Below, piece after piece: positions 5,615 through 5,622 of a stretch of DNA of 5,622 bases. The first letter of the stretch is position 1. Each line of letters opens with the position of its first letter. The notes beneath the pieces were generated by a model. That model saw only the letters and a list, made by a program, of their open reading frames with translations, did no database searches and was not told the DNA's origin. Position numbers and translations under genes: made by a program. Origin of the DNA: Holophagales bacterium UBA5066 (GTDB taxonomy: Bacteria; Acidobacteriota; Thermoanaerobaculia; UBA5066); the NCBI GenBank assembly GCA_002414905.1, contig DIAY01000286.1, positions 21,195-26,816 of the forward strand, written 5' to 3'.

Positions 5615-5622
5615 AAGGGTTA

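Larger units (their letters stand above)
5254..5622. other. Gene-free region after intI with lower G+C and repeats
   Basis: No convincing gene is seen in these 369 bases. Open frames of 67 codons (+, 5387-5590) and 81 codons (-, 5201-5446) exist, but they have no family resemblance and no codon bias like the neighbours; the first ends inside a repeat. G+C falls locally: bases 5461-5520 contain 25 G+C of 60, against the strongly GC-rich genes to the left. The region holds a palindrome, a T8 tract at 5344-5351, a short inverted repeat and a cluster of GTCTAAC repeats, listed separately. No intrinsic terminator with a stem directly before the T-run is visible. It may be the recombination-site region of an integron. 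Confidence 0.6.

Overview
The window is a high-GC bacterial chromosome segment. It carries part of a core-metabolism operon next to a DNA damage-tolerance and recombination module. Gene content (group I ETF, an ImuA/ImuB pair and a chromosomal integron-type integrase) and the C-ending codon bias fit a GC-rich environmental bacterium such as an acidobacterium or myxobacterium. That placement is inference; no rRNA or other phylogenetic marker is present.

Layout: positions 1-1667, minus strand, hold etfB followed by etfA (C-terminus cut by the window edge), encoding the two subunits of electron transfer flavoprotein. Positions 1668-1894 are a divergent intergenic region serving etfBA leftwards and imuAB rightwards. 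Positions 1895-2764 encode a RecA-like ImuA, and 2772-4292 encode ImuB, a catalytically dead Y-family polymerase relative with a beta-clamp-binding motif. Where the mutasome polymerase gene dnaE2/imuC often follows, the next gene (about 4246-5253, same strand, probably overlapping the imuB end) is instead an integron integrase, IntI. It has all tyrosine-recombinase catalytic residues and the IntI-specific insertion. Positions 5254-5622 have no convincing gene and are visibly poorer in G+C. They contain an interrupted palindrome, a T8 tract, a short inverted repeat, and four direct copies of a GTCTAAC/T core (GTTAGAC on the other strand). These match the core-site consensus of integron attI/attC sites.

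How the parts may work together: ImuA and ImuB recruit and regulate an error-prone polymerase during the damage response. IntI is known to be SOS-controlled in several integrons through LexA. Here the integrase seems to be tied to the damage response by operon structure, with candidate recombination sites on the 3' side of intI, a geometry like the inverted integrons. The imuAB-intI linkage and the repeat cluster at the window's right edge are the points most worth following up. Whether a cassette array lies beyond position 5622 cannot be seen.
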